Shown here: positions 37,216 to 46,543 of the stretch, in pieces
Layout: the number at the start of each line of letters is the position of its first letter
Position numbering within the stretch: position 1 is the first letter of the stretch
NCBI RefSeq assembly: GCF_024172085.1
Contig: NZ_JAMZDZ010000001.1
Coordinates: 7,750,001-7,814,000 of the forward strand
DNA length: 64,000 nucleotides
Reading direction: 5' to 3'
Source of the DNA: Hamadaea flava
GTDB taxonomy: Bacteria; Actinomycetota; Actinomycetes; Mycobacteriales; Micromonosporaceae
Notes under the pieces: model-generated
Seen by the model: only the letters and a program-made list of their open reading frames with translations
Told to the model about the DNA's origin: nothing
Database searches by the model: none
Position numbers and translations under genes: made by a program

Positions 37216-40200
37216 ATGCGGAAACGCGCCACGCGGACAACCGCCATCGCCGCCACGGTCATACTCGGGTTCGGTCTCGCCGCCACAGGCCCCGCCGCCG
37301 GCCGACCCGGTGGGGACCCATCGGGCGGGCGGGTGGTCGACACCGGTGACAGCATCGTGATCCGTGGCACGACCTACCGGATGCGGATCGTCAAGGACGG
37401 CTTCCGGTACTCGTTCGAGACCCCGACCGGCGAGCCCGTCGCGCCGGCCCACCCGAGTTCCGGCCTGCGGATCAAGTCCGCCACTGCGACCGACTTCAGC
37501 GACGCGGCCGACACCTGGCTGATCTCCGGTCCCAAGTCCGCCACCGCCGTGTTGGCTGTGACGATGACGGACGGTGCGCGGGTCAACGTCCACATCCAGC
37601 CGACCGACACGTACGCCCGGGTCACGGTGCCGGACCTGCCGGGCCAGAGCAGCACCGTCGACTTCCGTACCGGCGGGGTGGCCCCGGCGTACGGGCTCGG
37701 CGACTATGGCTCGTTCGCTGACGGCCAGCCCGAGCAGGGCACTCCATGCAGCGGAAATGTCCAGGTCCGGCCGAGCACCGAACTGACCGGCCTGGTGCTG
37801 GACAACCTGACCAACGAGGGCAGCTGCAAACGCTTCATCACCAACTTCACCGTCTTCCCTAAGCAGCGGTTCGGTCAGGTGTGGTTCGCCGAAGGCCAGA
37901 AGCGGGTCGGTCTCACCTCGGACGAGAACCGGCTCGGCGCCACCGGCGTCGACGAGGTGAACAGCCTGTACTACTTCGTCGGCCGCGATCTGCGCCAGGT
38001 GTACGCCGACTACCGGCAGGCCCGGCACCGCCACGGGTACCTCGACGCCAAACCCCGCGAGTCCGCCGTCGGGCTCGGTTGGGAGGCGTACGGCGCGCTC
38101 GCCTGGAACACGTATCAGTCCTCGGTGATGGACACGGTCCAGAAGTTCATCGACCAGGGCTACCCGCTCAGCTGGGGCGTAGTCGGATCCGGCTTCTGGC
38201 CGGGGCCGCGCGGAAACAAGGTCGAGGGCACCACGAACAGCTTCGGGATGTGGGACGACACCGCCGAGGAGGGCCGCGACGACGGGCTGCCCAACCCGCG
38301 TTACCCCGATCCGGACGCGCTGAAGAAGCTCTTCGCCGACAACGACATCAAGCTCCTGCTCGGCGCCCGCAACAACTTCAAGGCCCTGCCGGCCGACGGC
38401 GGCAACTACAACCCGACTTACGACGGGCAGTTCGTGCAGACAGCGCTGGACAACGGCTACCTGTTGCGTAACGCCGACGGCACGCCCCGAGTGGTGACCC
38501 GGGCCCAGTTCCCTTCCGGCACCAGCTACGTCCTCGACGGCGCCAACCCGGACGCGGTGCGCTGGTACGTCGACCAACTACGAGCCTGGGGGGTGGACGG
38601 ATGGAAGGAGGACACCATGCTCTACGACCCGAACTTCCACCTCGACGGCAACTGGAACACGGTCCAGAACGCGCTGCACGACGCCAGCGAACTGCTGATG
38701 GTGCGCAACGCGGCGTACTCGGTGCCGGGTGACATGATCCGGATCAACGACACCATCTACGGCACCGGCGAGGCCTACCACGAGGACCCGGACCGGATGC
38801 CGGTGAACCTGCTCAACTACGCCGCCTCCGGCGCCGGAAGCCTGTCCGGCGACATCGTCGGCGGCACCCCGGGCCCGTCGCTGCAGGACCCGGCGTACCA
38901 GCAGTACTTCGTCCGCAACGCCCAGTTCAACGCGATGCTGCCGGTGCTGACGTTCGGTAAGGGTCCGTGGGAACTCGGCCGGGACGACTATTCGGCGTCG
39001 ATGAAGCGGCTGGCGTTGTGGCACGAGGCGCTGCGGCCCTACATCTACGACGCGGTGCTGGACGGGTACGAGACCGGGTTCCCGAGCGCGGTTACCCCGC
39101 TGCCACTTGCGTACCCGGACGATCCGGCCACATACGACCTGCCGAACGACACCACCCGGCAGTACGAGTGGATGTTCGGTGAGTCCCTGCTCGCCACTCC
39201 GGTCTTCGGCGCTGACTTCGCCACGGCGCAGGCCCGCGACGTGTACCTGCCAGCCGGAAAGTGGATCGATGTCGAGACCGGGGCGGTGTTCCACGGACCG
39301 ACGACCCTGACTGGCTACGCGATCGGCACCGACCGGATCCCAGCCTTCGCCGGCGGCAAGGGTGTGCTGGTCACCGGCACGGCCGGGGCGCTCAACGCCG
39401 AGGTCTACCCGGTCTCGACCGATTCGCGCTACACCGCCGGCCGGGGCGGCAGCGCCGTCACCGTCGAGAACGCCAACACCGGCTGGGATCCCAGCTCGCT
39501 CACCGTGCGGGACATCAGGACCGGCGCTCGGGTCGGCTACCGGATCGACCCGGTCACCGGCGCGCTGCGCTTTCCGGTCGCCGCCGGGCACACCTACCGG
39601 CTCACCGGCGGCGGCACCGCCGGGCACACCGTCGCGCTGGACACCGCCATACCCGGCCGGGTCAGCGGCCTGCGGCACGACACCGGCACCAGCACCACGA
39701 CGTTGAGCTGGGACCCGGTCGAGGGCGCCCGGTCGTACGTGGTGACGGCACAACTGCGGCAGGAGTGCGGCACCACCACCCCGGAGCGGGTAGTCGGCTC
39801 GGCGACCGGCACCAGCCTGGTGTTCGGCAACGAGCGTGCCGCCGGCATCTACCGGGTGACCGCGACGAACAACGTCGGCGGTGGAGAGCCGTCGGAGCCG
39901 CATTCGATCGAGCCGTTGCCCGGCGAGGTGGAGCCGGTCGTTGTCGTCACCAACGAGGGGACGCCGACGACCTGCGACCCGGACAACCCGGCGTACAGCG
40001 AGTCCGGTGGCTGGCTCTCCAGCAGCCTGAAGGGCTTCGACGGCACGGGCAGCCGGTACACGCGCACGGCCGGGCTCACCGCCACCTGGCGCGCGATCCT
40101 GCCGGCTGGCAGCTATCAGGTCGAGGTTTGGTCACCCTCGAACACGATTTGCAGCGCCCACGCGACGTACACGGTCGGTGAGGTGACGGTGCCGGTCGAC

Positions 40201-40332
40201 CAGTGCGCCACCGGCGGGTCGTGGCACTCGATCGGCACGTACCCGCTTTCGGCCGGGCTCGCCGCAGTCACGTTGACGTCGGGTTCCGGTGCTACCCGGG
40301 CGGACGCGGTCCGCTTCACCCTGCAGGAATGA
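37216..40332 (+). CDS. Secreted GH31 family glycosidase
   Basis: This exported alpha-glucosidase/alpha-xylosidase-type enzyme has 1038 residues. CAGGAG precedes the ATG; the signal peptide covers about 1-29. The N-terminal sandwich (about 35-275) is followed by the barrel (about 280-640). The nucleophile Asp is in GWKEDTML and the likely acid/base lies in the AASGAGSLSGDIVGG segment. C-terminal sandwiches, a fibronectin-III-like domain (about 810-895) and a golvesin-type binding domain (about 905-1038) follow. No CBM13 or CBM35 is present, unlike the neighbouring loci. Substrate (isoprimeverose, starch or other alpha-glycoside) is not clear. Confidence 0.85.
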   Translation: MRKRATRTTAIAATVILGFGLAATGPAAGRPGGDPSGGRVVDTGDSIVIRGTTYRMRIVKDGFRYSFETPTGEPVAPAHPSSGLRIKSATATDFSDAADTWLISGPKSATAVLAVTMTDGARVNVHIQPTDTYARVTVPDLPGQSSTVDFRTGGVAPAYGLGDYGSFADGQPEQGTPCSGNVQVRPSTELTGLVLDNLTNEGSCKRFITNFTVFPKQRFGQVWFAEGQKRVGLTSDENRLGATGVDEVNSLYYFVGRDLRQVYADYRQARHRHGYLDAKPRESAVGLGWEAYGALAWNTYQSSVMDTVQKFIDQGYPLSWGVVGSGFWPGPRGNKVEGTTNSFGMWDDTAEEGRDDGLPNPRYPDPDALKKLFADNDIKLLLGARNNFKALPADGGNYNPTYDGQFVQTALDNGYLLRNADGTPRVVTRAQFPSGTSYVLDGANPDAVRWYVDQLRAWGVDGWKEDTMLYDPNFHLDGNWNTVQNALHDASELLMVRNAAYSVPGDMIRINDTIYGTGEAYHEDPDRMPVNLLNYAASGAGSLSGDIVGGTPGPSLQDPAYQQYFVRNAQFNAMLPVLTFGKGPWELGRDDYSASMKRLALWHEALRPYIYDAVLDGYETGFPSAVTPLPLAYPDDPATYDLPNDTTRQYEWMFGESLLATPVFGADFATAQARDVYLPAGKWIDVETGAVFHGPTTLTGYAIGTDRIPAFAGGKGVLVTGTAGALNAEVYPVSTDSRYTAGRGGSAVTVENANTGWDPSSLTVRDIRTGARVGYRIDPVTGALRFPVAAGHTYRLTGGGTAGHTVALDTAIPGRVSGLRHDTGTSTTTLSWDPVEGARSYVVTAQLRQECGTTTPERVVGSATGTSLVFGNERAAGIYRVTATNNVGGGEPSEPHSIEPLPGEVEPVVVVTNEGTPTTCDPDNPAYSESGGWLSSSLKGFDGTGSRYTRTAGLTATWRAILPAGSYQVEVWSPSNTICSAHATYTVGEVTVPVDQCATGGSWHSIGTYPLSAGLAAVTLTSGSGATRADAVRFTLQE

Positions 40333-40342
40333 GCGGGCGGCT

Positions 40343-40377
40343 CCCGATGCCGAGGTAGCGCAATCCGAGGCATCGGG
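40343..40377 (+). terminator. Terminator after GH31 gene
   Basis: A perfect 9-bp stem (40343-40351 and 40369-40377) lies 11 bases after the stop. Confidence 0.55.
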
Positions 40378-40729
40378 GGTTGGGTCGTCTCGTGGTGACT
40401 GATGGTGCCGAATCACAAGCCAGCCGCGGGAGCGGACCGGCGGGCATGAGGATCTGCGGGCGCGCTCAGGGGCTGGGTGTCAGGCCGGGCAAGGCGCCGT
40501 GGCGGTGCAGGAGGCCGCTTCGCGTCACGTTGCCGGCCCTCAGGTGGGCTGTGTGCCGGCAGGCGGTCGCGGTCTTGCCCACCCGTGGGCGATGAGCGGG
40601 CGATGGGTGCCTGATCACCGCCGCGGGGAGGATCTAGCAGCGGCGGATGAGTCGGGCGGAGCAGGCCGCCGTTGTTCCAGATCATCTCGGTAAAGCTCGG
40701 GTGGCGGTCCTCAGAAGAGAGAGATAGAT

Positions 40730-40757
40730 AGGCAAACTTACTAACAACTATTAGGCT
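40730..40757. promoter_or_regulatory. AT-rich motif before secreted CBM protein
   Basis: TAGGCAAACTTACTAAC followed by AACTATTAGG is an AT-rich, partly repeated segment 24-50 bases before the start. It resembles TTAGGAAACTTTCCTAA-type leaders known before secreted hydrolase genes in streptomycetes. The match is loose. Confidence 0.3.
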
Positions 40758-40779
40758 GCCTTCAATCGAAGGAGGCACC

Positions 40780-42777
40780 ATGTTCCGGCGCATCCTGCTC
40801 GCGGCGGCCTGCATCGTGGCGGCCACGACCGCGGCACTGTCCACCTCACCCGCTCAAGCTGCAACGACGCAGCAGACGTTCATCACGTTCTACGGCTGGT
40901 ACGACAACACGCCGCCCGGCGGCGACATCGCGTATCCCCAGATCCACAGCAGCGCGGGCGGCAAGGGCACCTATGCCGACCCGATCACTTTCGCCAGCGC
41001 GACCGCCGAACTGCCCGCGGGCAAACGGATCTACGTGCCGCGGGTGAAGAAGTACTTCATCATGGAGGACTCATGCCAGGAGTGCGAGGCCGACTGGAGC
41101 AGCCAGGGGCCCAACGGCGGACCCGGTCTGCGGCACGTTGATCTGTGGCTCGGCGGTGCGGGCGGCAGCGCGTTCGATGCGATCGACTGCGAAGACGCGC
41201 TGACCCACTACAACACCGACGGCACGCCGATCCTCGAACCGGTGATCGTCGATCCCTCGTCGTCCGAGGTCTACGACTCGACGCCGCTGTTCAACACGAG
41301 CACCGGCGACTGTTACGGCGGCGCCCAGCCCAACGTCACCATCGGTCAGTACAAGAACGTATCGACCGGCACCTGCCTGGACGACCCCGGCAACAGCTCA
41401 TCGACCGGCACCGCGCTGACTGTCGCCGCCTGCACCGGCTCGGCCGAGCAGCAGTTCACCTTCCACGGCGCCTTCCTGGTGATCAACAACCTGTGCGCCA
41501 ACAACTCCAGCGGCGTCATCAAGCTCGCCACCTGCACCGGCGGCCCGTCACAACAGTGGTCCATCAATCCGAACCTGACCATCTCCGACATCCAGACCGG
41601 CGGCAAATGCTTCCGGACCTCGGGCACGTCGGTCCTCGCGGGCAGCTGCACGGGCAGCGCGGCTCAATGGGCCTTCACCCCGAAACCGACCGGCCCCGAA
41701 TTCGGCCTGACGATCAGCCCCTCCGGCGGCACTGTCGCTCCCGGTGGAACGCTCACGGCCACGGTCGCCACGACCGCGTCCGGCTCGCCGCTGCCCGTGA
41801 CGCTCAGCGCCGCCGGCCTGCCGGCCGGAGTCACCGTCGCCTTCTCTCCCACGTCCGTGACCAGCGGCGGGTCCGCGACGATGACGCTCACTGCCGACGC
41901 GAGCACAGCGGCGGGTTCAGCCTCGATCGCGGTCACCGGCACGTCCGGCTCGCTGTCTCATTCCAGCTTGTACGCCTTGAGCGTCACCGGAGCCGGCGGA
42001 ACCGCCCGTTACGAGGCGGAGAATGCCGCGATCAACCAGGGCAGCGTGGCCGCCAACCACCTGAACTTCTCCGGGACCGGCTTCGTCGACTACACCAACG
42101 TCACGGGCTCTTCAGTGACGTTCACGGTCACCACGTCCGCGACGGGCGCTGCGCCGGTGACGATCCGGTACGCCAACGGAACCACCACGAACCGGCCGAT
42201 GAACGTCTCGGTCAACGGAACGCTGGTCGCGTCCAATGTGACCTTCGGGGCGACCGCGAACTGGGACACCTGGGCTGACGTGACGCGTACGCTGAATCTG
42301 GTGGCCGGGTCGAACACCGTCACGCTCACCGCCACGACCGCCAACGGCGGCCCGAACCTGGACTACGTCGACGTCGGGCCGATCGTGGTGCCACTGCCGG
42401 TGACCCGGTACGAGGCGGAGACGGCCACGATCTCGCAGGGCATCGTGGAGACGCTGCATCCCGGTTACTCCGGCAGCGCGTACGTCAACTGCGACAACGT
42501 CGCCGGATCGTATGTCGACTGGACGGTCGACGCGACGGCCGCCGGACCGGTGACGCTGCGCATCCGGTACGCCAACGGCACGACAGCCAACCGTCCTTCC
42601 TCGGTCGCGGTGAACGGAACCGTCGTCGCGACACCGTCGTTCGCCCCGACCGCGAATTGGGACACCTGGACGACCGTCACCGTGCCGGTGACGCTGGCGG
42701 CGGGCTCCAACGCGATCCGGATCACCGGCACGACAGCCACCGGGCCGGCCAACCTGGACTACCTCGAGACAGCCTGA
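40780..42777 (+). CDS. Secreted protein: novel Cys-containing N-terminal domain, CBM13, Ig-like, two CBM35
   Basis: This exported protein has 665 residues with a 27-residue signal peptide (AQA). The N-terminal domain (about 28-185) has TFITFYGWYDNTPPGGD, LPAGKRIYVPRVKKYFIMED and HVDLWLGG. Its Cys residues are in EDSCQECE, IDCED and GDCYGG. The pattern suggests a small double-psi-beta-barrel-type fold as in expansin-like or 3D proteins, but I cannot assign activity. A CBM13 (about 187-305), an Ig-like segment (about 310-400) and two CBM35 modules (about 405-530 and 540-665) follow. It is the only protein here with both CBM13 and CBM35. GAAGGAGG precedes the ATG. Confidence 0.7.
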   Translation: MFRRILLAAACIVAATTAALSTSPAQAATTQQTFITFYGWYDNTPPGGDIAYPQIHSSAGGKGTYADPITFASATAELPAGKRIYVPRVKKYFIMEDSCQECEADWSSQGPNGGPGLRHVDLWLGGAGGSAFDAIDCEDALTHYNTDGTPILEPVIVDPSSSEVYDSTPLFNTSTGDCYGGAQPNVTIGQYKNVSTGTCLDDPGNSSSTGTALTVAACTGSAEQQFTFHGAFLVINNLCANNSSGVIKLATCTGGPSQQWSINPNLTISDIQTGGKCFRTSGTSVLAGSCTGSAAQWAFTPKPTGPEFGLTISPSGGTVAPGGTLTATVATTASGSPLPVTLSAAGLPAGVTVAFSPTSVTSGGSATMTLTADASTAAGSASIAVTGTSGSLSHSSLYALSVTGAGGTARYEAENAAINQGSVAANHLNFSGTGFVDYTNVTGSSVTFTVTTSATGAAPVTIRYANGTTTNRPMNVSVNGTLVASNVTFGATANWDTWADVTRTLNLVAGSNTVTLTATTANGGPNLDYVDVGPIVVPLPVTRYEAETATISQGIVETLHPGYSGSAYVNCDNVAGSYVDWTVDATAAGPVTLRIRYANGTTANRPSSVAVNGTVVATPSFAPTANWDTWTTVTVPVTLAAGSNAIRITGTTATGPANLDYLETA

Positions 42778-42782
42778 CGCCA

Positions 42783-42821
42783 CGGGCTGCCGTGTGCCAC
42801 GCGCCGGAGCACGGCAGCCCG
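42783..42821 (+). terminator. Terminator after CBM13/CBM35 protein gene
   Basis: A perfect 12-bp stem (42783-42794 and 42810-42821) lies six bases after the stop. Confidence 0.65.
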
Positions 42822-42958
42822 CCCGATCAGCTTACGATGAGCGTCGCAGCGCGACCTGGTGTCCCCAAGGCCCGCGCCTGTCCTCGGCTGCTCTGGCATA
42901 GACGACTCTCCGACATGGCAAGTGCTGTCGCCTGGCTGCCGACGCCCACCACGATCAC

Positions 42959-44023
42959 CTAACGGTGGTACGCCTTCGGCAGGCGCATGCCCCGCTCGGC
43001 CATGATCTGCCGGACGCGATCCGGATAGTCGGTGATGATCCCGTCGACTCGCAGATCGATGAGCGCACCGATGGTCGCCGGATCGTCGCACGTCCACGGG
43101 ACCACCTTGAGACCGCGGGCGTGGGCGTCGGCGATCATCTTCGCGTCCGGATAGAACCGGAAGCCAGGGTCGGAGATCTTGCCGTTCTGCGGGAAGCCGT
43201 AGTTCGGCGAGAGTGTCGTCACGCCGGGAATGGCCGCGGCAGCCCGGACGAAGTCACCGCCGAAGTCGTCGGCGTCGAGGCCGCCGAGCCACGGCGACGC
43301 ACCCGGTTGTCCGACCTGCAGAAAGTCGTAGTTCGTCAGGGCCACGAGCGGCCAACGTGGGGCGAGGCGATGCATCTCGCGCAGGGCGCCCCAGTCGAAG
43401 GACTGGATGGTCACCTGGCGCTCGATGCCGGACGCGTGGATTTCCTCGTATACCCGCCGGACGAACAGCGCCCGCGGCGCTGTCTGCTCGGGCGCGCCCG
43501 CCTCGACCTTGGTCTCGATGTTGAGCGTGACCTCGCGCGCCCGGTACGCCTTGACGAGATCCAGCACGTCGGACAGCTCGACCATCCGGAAGCCGTGGAC
43601 GACCTCCTGTTCCGGGAACCCAGGCAGCTGCTGATAGCCGCAGTCCATGGTCTTGATCTGAGCGAGCGTCAGATCCTTGATGTACTTGCCGACGTACGGA
43701 TACGACGGGTCACCGGCGATCACGGGCGCGGTGTCCCGGCACTTCGTGGCCGAGATCTTGCGATCGTGGTTGACCACGACCTTCTCGTCCTTGGTGACGT
43801 GGGTGTCCAGCTCCAGGGTCGTGACCCCGAGCTGGAGCGCTTTCGCGAAGCCTTCCAGCGACTCTTCGGTAGTCAGACCCAGCCCGCCTCGGTGTGCTTG
43901 GAGGTCGAAGTGGGTCTTCTGCGGTAGGACGCCCGGCCCGGCGGCGTCGGCGGCGTACGCGGAGACCGGCGTGGCGAGCAGCCCGACGGCCACAGCACCC
44001 ACGATGAAGTGGCGAAATGACAT
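42959..44023 (-). CDS. Secreted glycerophosphodiester phosphodiesterase
   Basis: This exported enzyme releases glycerol-3-phosphate from glycerophosphodiesters. It has 354 residues with a signal peptide of about 24 residues (AYA). The GDPD motifs are clear: AHRGGLGLTTEESLEGF, LELDTHVTKDEKVVVNHDRK and the C-terminal VVPWTCDDP plus VDGIITDYPD. The gene stands alone between two carbohydrate genes. A role in phosphate scavenging or teichoic acid turnover is likely from the family. Confidence 0.93.
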   Translation of the reverse strand: MSFRHFIVGAVAVGLLATPVSAYAADAAGPGVLPQKTHFDLQAHRGGLGLTTEESLEGFAKALQLGVTTLELDTHVTKDEKVVVNHDRKISATKCRDTAPVIAGDPSYPYVGKYIKDLTLAQIKTMDCGYQQLPGFPEQEVVHGFRMVELSDVLDLVKAYRAREVTLNIETKVEAGAPEQTAPRALFVRRVYEEIHASGIERQVTIQSFDWGALREMHRLAPRWPLVALTNYDFLQVGQPGASPWLGGLDADDFGGDFVRAAAAIPGVTTLSPNYGFPQNGKISDPGFRFYPDAKMIADAHARGLKVVPWTCDDPATIGALIDLRVDGIITDYPDRVRQIMAERGMRLPKAYHR

Positions 44024-44110
44024 GGGATGACGCTCTCAACGCGTCCCGCACCTGATCATGGCCGGGGGTTGAGGGCACCGTGAACAGTCCCCGAACGTCG
44101 CCCCGCCCGG

Positions 44111-44151
44111 GCCTCGCTTGCCCGGCGGTCGGTGCGGCGGGCAGGCGAGGC
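44111..44151 (-). terminator. Terminator after GH28 gene
   Basis: Arms 44111-44124 and 44138-44151 pair over 14 bp with one G-T type mismatch, just past the GH28 stop (leftward). Confidence 0.55.
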
Positions 44152-44163
44152 GCGGACGTCGGG

Positions 44164-46431
44164 TCAGACGTCGAGATAGTCGAGGTTGGCGCAGCCGGCA
44201 GCCGTCGTGGCGGTCACCCGGACGGTGTTCGCACCGGCGGCGAGGTTGACGGGCACCGAGGTGATCGCCCAGGTATCCCAGTTCGCCGTCCCGGCGAAGG
44301 TTGGTGAGGCGACCACTGTTCCATTGACCGACACCGTGGCCGGCCGGGTGGTCGTCGTGCCGTTCGAGTAGGCGATCCGCAGGGTCGCCGGCCCGGCGGC
44401 CGTCCCGTTGACCGTCCACTCGACGTAGCTACCGGCGATGTTGTCGGTGTTGACGAAGCCGGTGCCGCTGAAGCCGAGATGATTGGCTTCCACCACGCCC
44501 TGCGAGATGGTGGCGTTCTCGGCCTCGTATCGCAGTGGCGGGGGAGAGGTCGCAGCGATGTCCACGTAGTCGAGGTTCGGATCGCCACCGGCTGTCGTCG
44601 CCGTGGCGCGAAGGCTGTTGGTTCCGGCGGTCAGGGTCGCGGTGACCGTGACGGTCGCCCAGGTGTCCCAGTTGGCCGTCGGCGGGAAGGAGACCGCAGC
44701 GGCGACGGTGACGCCGTTGACCGTGATGTCCATCGGACGGTCCGCCGTCGTGCCGTTGGCATACCGGAACTTGAGCGTGTGCGGTCCCGCCGCGTCGACC
44801 TGGACGTTCCACTGCACGTACGCGCCGAGCACGTTGTCGCTGTTGACGTAGCCGGTGCCGCTGTAGCCGGTGTGCGTGTTCTCCAAGACTCCCGGCGAGT
44901 AGGTGGCGTCCTCAGCCTCGTAGCGTCCGGGTGGCGGGGCGGTCCCGCAGTCCTCGGTGGAACTGGCTGCGCTGACGCGCAGCGCGCCGCCGGTCGTGTT
45001 CTGGCCGGTCGCGCAGTAGCCGTTGACGCTCTGGAAACCCACGTCGTAGGCCGAGCCGGTGCCGCGCTCGGCGGTGAAGTCGGTGAATCGCAGGTTGCTG
45101 CCGGTGTTGGCGATGACGGCGGGGCGATTGTCGTTGGTCTGGAAGTCGACCGAGCTGTCGACGAACGAGACGTTGTTCGCGTTGTGGAGGTACCACCCGT
45201 AGGCGGGCCTCGTTCCGATGCTGTTCGGGTTGTAGTTGGTCGGGTCGTTGCTTGGTACGCCGGTCGAGATGGCCGAGCTGCCACCCGGCACGGTCAGGTG
45301 CACGTTGGTGAAGGTGACGTCGCTGATCTGGTTGCCGCCGGCTTCGCCCCACAGCGTCGGGCTGTAGACCGGGCTGCTCTTGCCGACGCCGGTCACGTTC
45401 TCGTAAGTGATGTTGCTGATGTGGCCGATGCCGGGGCTGTTGCCGCATCGTCTGCGCGTGCCGATCTTCTGCATGATCGGCGAGCTGACGCCGGTCATGG
45501 TGATGTCCTTGTAGTGGACGTCGGTGATGTTCGCCCCGTCCATGCTCACCATGCCCAGGCCGGACTTGTTCGCGCCGGTGATGGAGATCCGCTCGAAGAC
45601 GTAGTCGGTGAAGTCCCCGCAGGTCTCGGAGCCGAACATCAGCGCGTTGCAACAGCCTGCGCTGGCGTGGGTGTCGGTCACGCGTACGTGGCCGTTGGGC
45701 AGTTTGGCGCCCAGCGCGTAGTCGCTCTTGAACACGATCGCGTCGTCGTTGCCGTTGATGTCGCCGTTGGTGATGGTCACGTTCGTCGCGCTGATGATGT
45801 TCCACGCGTCCCGGTCGGAGGCGGTGAAGATCTTCAAGTGGTCGGAGGTGATGTTGTTGCAGTTGTTGGTGAGGATCGCGAAGTGCCCGCCCCGGCGCAG
45901 GGTGATGTCATCGAGGACGAGCCCGTCGCATCGGGTCAGGGAGATGATCTTGTCGGCTTCGCCGGAGGCCGGATTGCCGGTGATCAAATTGCCGCCGCCG
46001 TCGAGCGTGCCGGTGCCGGTGAACCCGATGTTGGTCAGCCGGTCGCCGTAGAACATAGCGTTGTGGAAGTGGCTGTGCCCATAGTCCTGGTACGCGTCCC
46101 ACTGGTTCGGCTCCGGCGGGTCGTAGGTGTCGGCGCTGGAGCCGATGACGGTGGAGCCGGCGTCCAGCTGGACGGTGATGTTGCTCTTCAGGTGGACGGT
46201 GTTGGCCGACTTGTAGGTGCCGGACGGAAATTGAACGATGCCGCCGCCTGCGGCGGCCGCGGCGTCGATCGCCTTCTGGATCGCGGCCGAGTCGTTGGTC
46301 GAGCCGTTTCCGGTGGCGCCGTAGTTCTTGACGTTGTAGGTCGCGGCGAACGCGGGTTGGTCGATCGCGCCCGCCAGTAGTACGCCCGCTGCGATGGCCA
46401 TGGCCACGCGAAGCAGCCGTCTCGGTCTCAT
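44164..46431 (-). CDS. Secreted GH28 polygalacturonase-like enzyme with two CBM35
   Basis: This pectin-degrading enzyme has 755 residues. The start at 46431 has AGGAGG six bases upstream and a signal peptide to AFA; a start at 46461 is less likely. The parallel beta-helix opens YNVKNYGATGNGSTNDSAAIQ, typical of GH28. The active-site region shows ASDRDAWNI, GNDDAIVFKSD and GSETCGDF, related to but not identical with the NTDG/DD/GHG set, so specificity may differ (rhamnogalacturonan or unusual pectin). Two CBM35 modules (about 510-630 and 635-755) each start RYEAE. Its promoter (46513-46541) carries an operator-like motif in the spacer. Confidence 0.82.
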   Translation of the reverse strand: MRPRRLLRVAMAIAAGVLLAGAIDQPAFAATYNVKNYGATGNGSTNDSAAIQKAIDAAAAAGGGIVQFPSGTYKSANTVHLKSNITVQLDAGSTVIGSSADTYDPPEPNQWDAYQDYGHSHFHNAMFYGDRLTNIGFTGTGTLDGGGNLITGNPASGEADKIISLTRCDGLVLDDITLRRGGHFAILTNNCNNITSDHLKIFTASDRDAWNIISATNVTITNGDINGNDDAIVFKSDYALGAKLPNGHVRVTDTHASAGCCNALMFGSETCGDFTDYVFERISITGANKSGLGMVSMDGANITDVHYKDITMTGVSSPIMQKIGTRRRCGNSPGIGHISNITYENVTGVGKSSPVYSPTLWGEAGGNQISDVTFTNVHLTVPGGSSAISTGVPSNDPTNYNPNSIGTRPAYGWYLHNANNVSFVDSSVDFQTNDNRPAVIANTGSNLRFTDFTAERGTGSAYDVGFQSVNGYCATGQNTTGGALRVSAASSTEDCGTAPPPGRYEAEDATYSPGVLENTHTGYSGTGYVNSDNVLGAYVQWNVQVDAAGPHTLKFRYANGTTADRPMDITVNGVTVAAAVSFPPTANWDTWATVTVTATLTAGTNSLRATATTAGGDPNLDYVDIAATSPPPLRYEAENATISQGVVEANHLGFSGTGFVNTDNIAGSYVEWTVNGTAAGPATLRIAYSNGTTTTRPATVSVNGTVVASPTFAGTANWDTWAITSVPVNLAAGANTVRVTATTAAGCANLDYLDV

Positions 46432-46456
46432 CTCCGACCTCCTGGGGAAGGGTCCA

Positions 46457-46470
46457 GACATTGGATGAAT
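46457..46470. promoter_or_regulatory. ATYGGAT-type motif before GH28
   Basis: GACATTGGATGAAT lies 26 bases before the GH28 start. It matches the motif at 49535-49552 and 49788-49805. Confidence 0.45.
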
Positions 46471-46512
46471 GACGGTGGACTTTCCCGCATGGCGCGGATA
46501 TGCGGCCTTCTA

Positions 46513-46541
46513 AATGTATGATTGGTCGGATGTCACGTCAA
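46513..46541 (-). promoter_or_regulatory. GH28 promoter with embedded operator motif
   Basis: Read leftward: TTGACG (46541-46536), 17-nt spacer, TACATT (46518-46513). The spacer TGACATCCGACCAATCA contains the reverse of the recurrent TYGGAT motif. Confidence 0.65.
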
Positions 46542-46543
46542 GG

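Larger units (their letters stand above)
40333..40779. other. Intergenic region between GH31 and the CBM13/CBM35 protein
   Basis: No recognisable gene. It begins with a hairpin (40343-40377) and ends with an AT-rich promoter-like stretch (about 40720-40765). Confidence 0.5.

Noticed and set aside
40413-40844. Leftward ORF of 143 codons upstream of the CBM13/CBM35 protein
   Set aside because: It overlaps the start of a well-supported secreted gene, with no domain.
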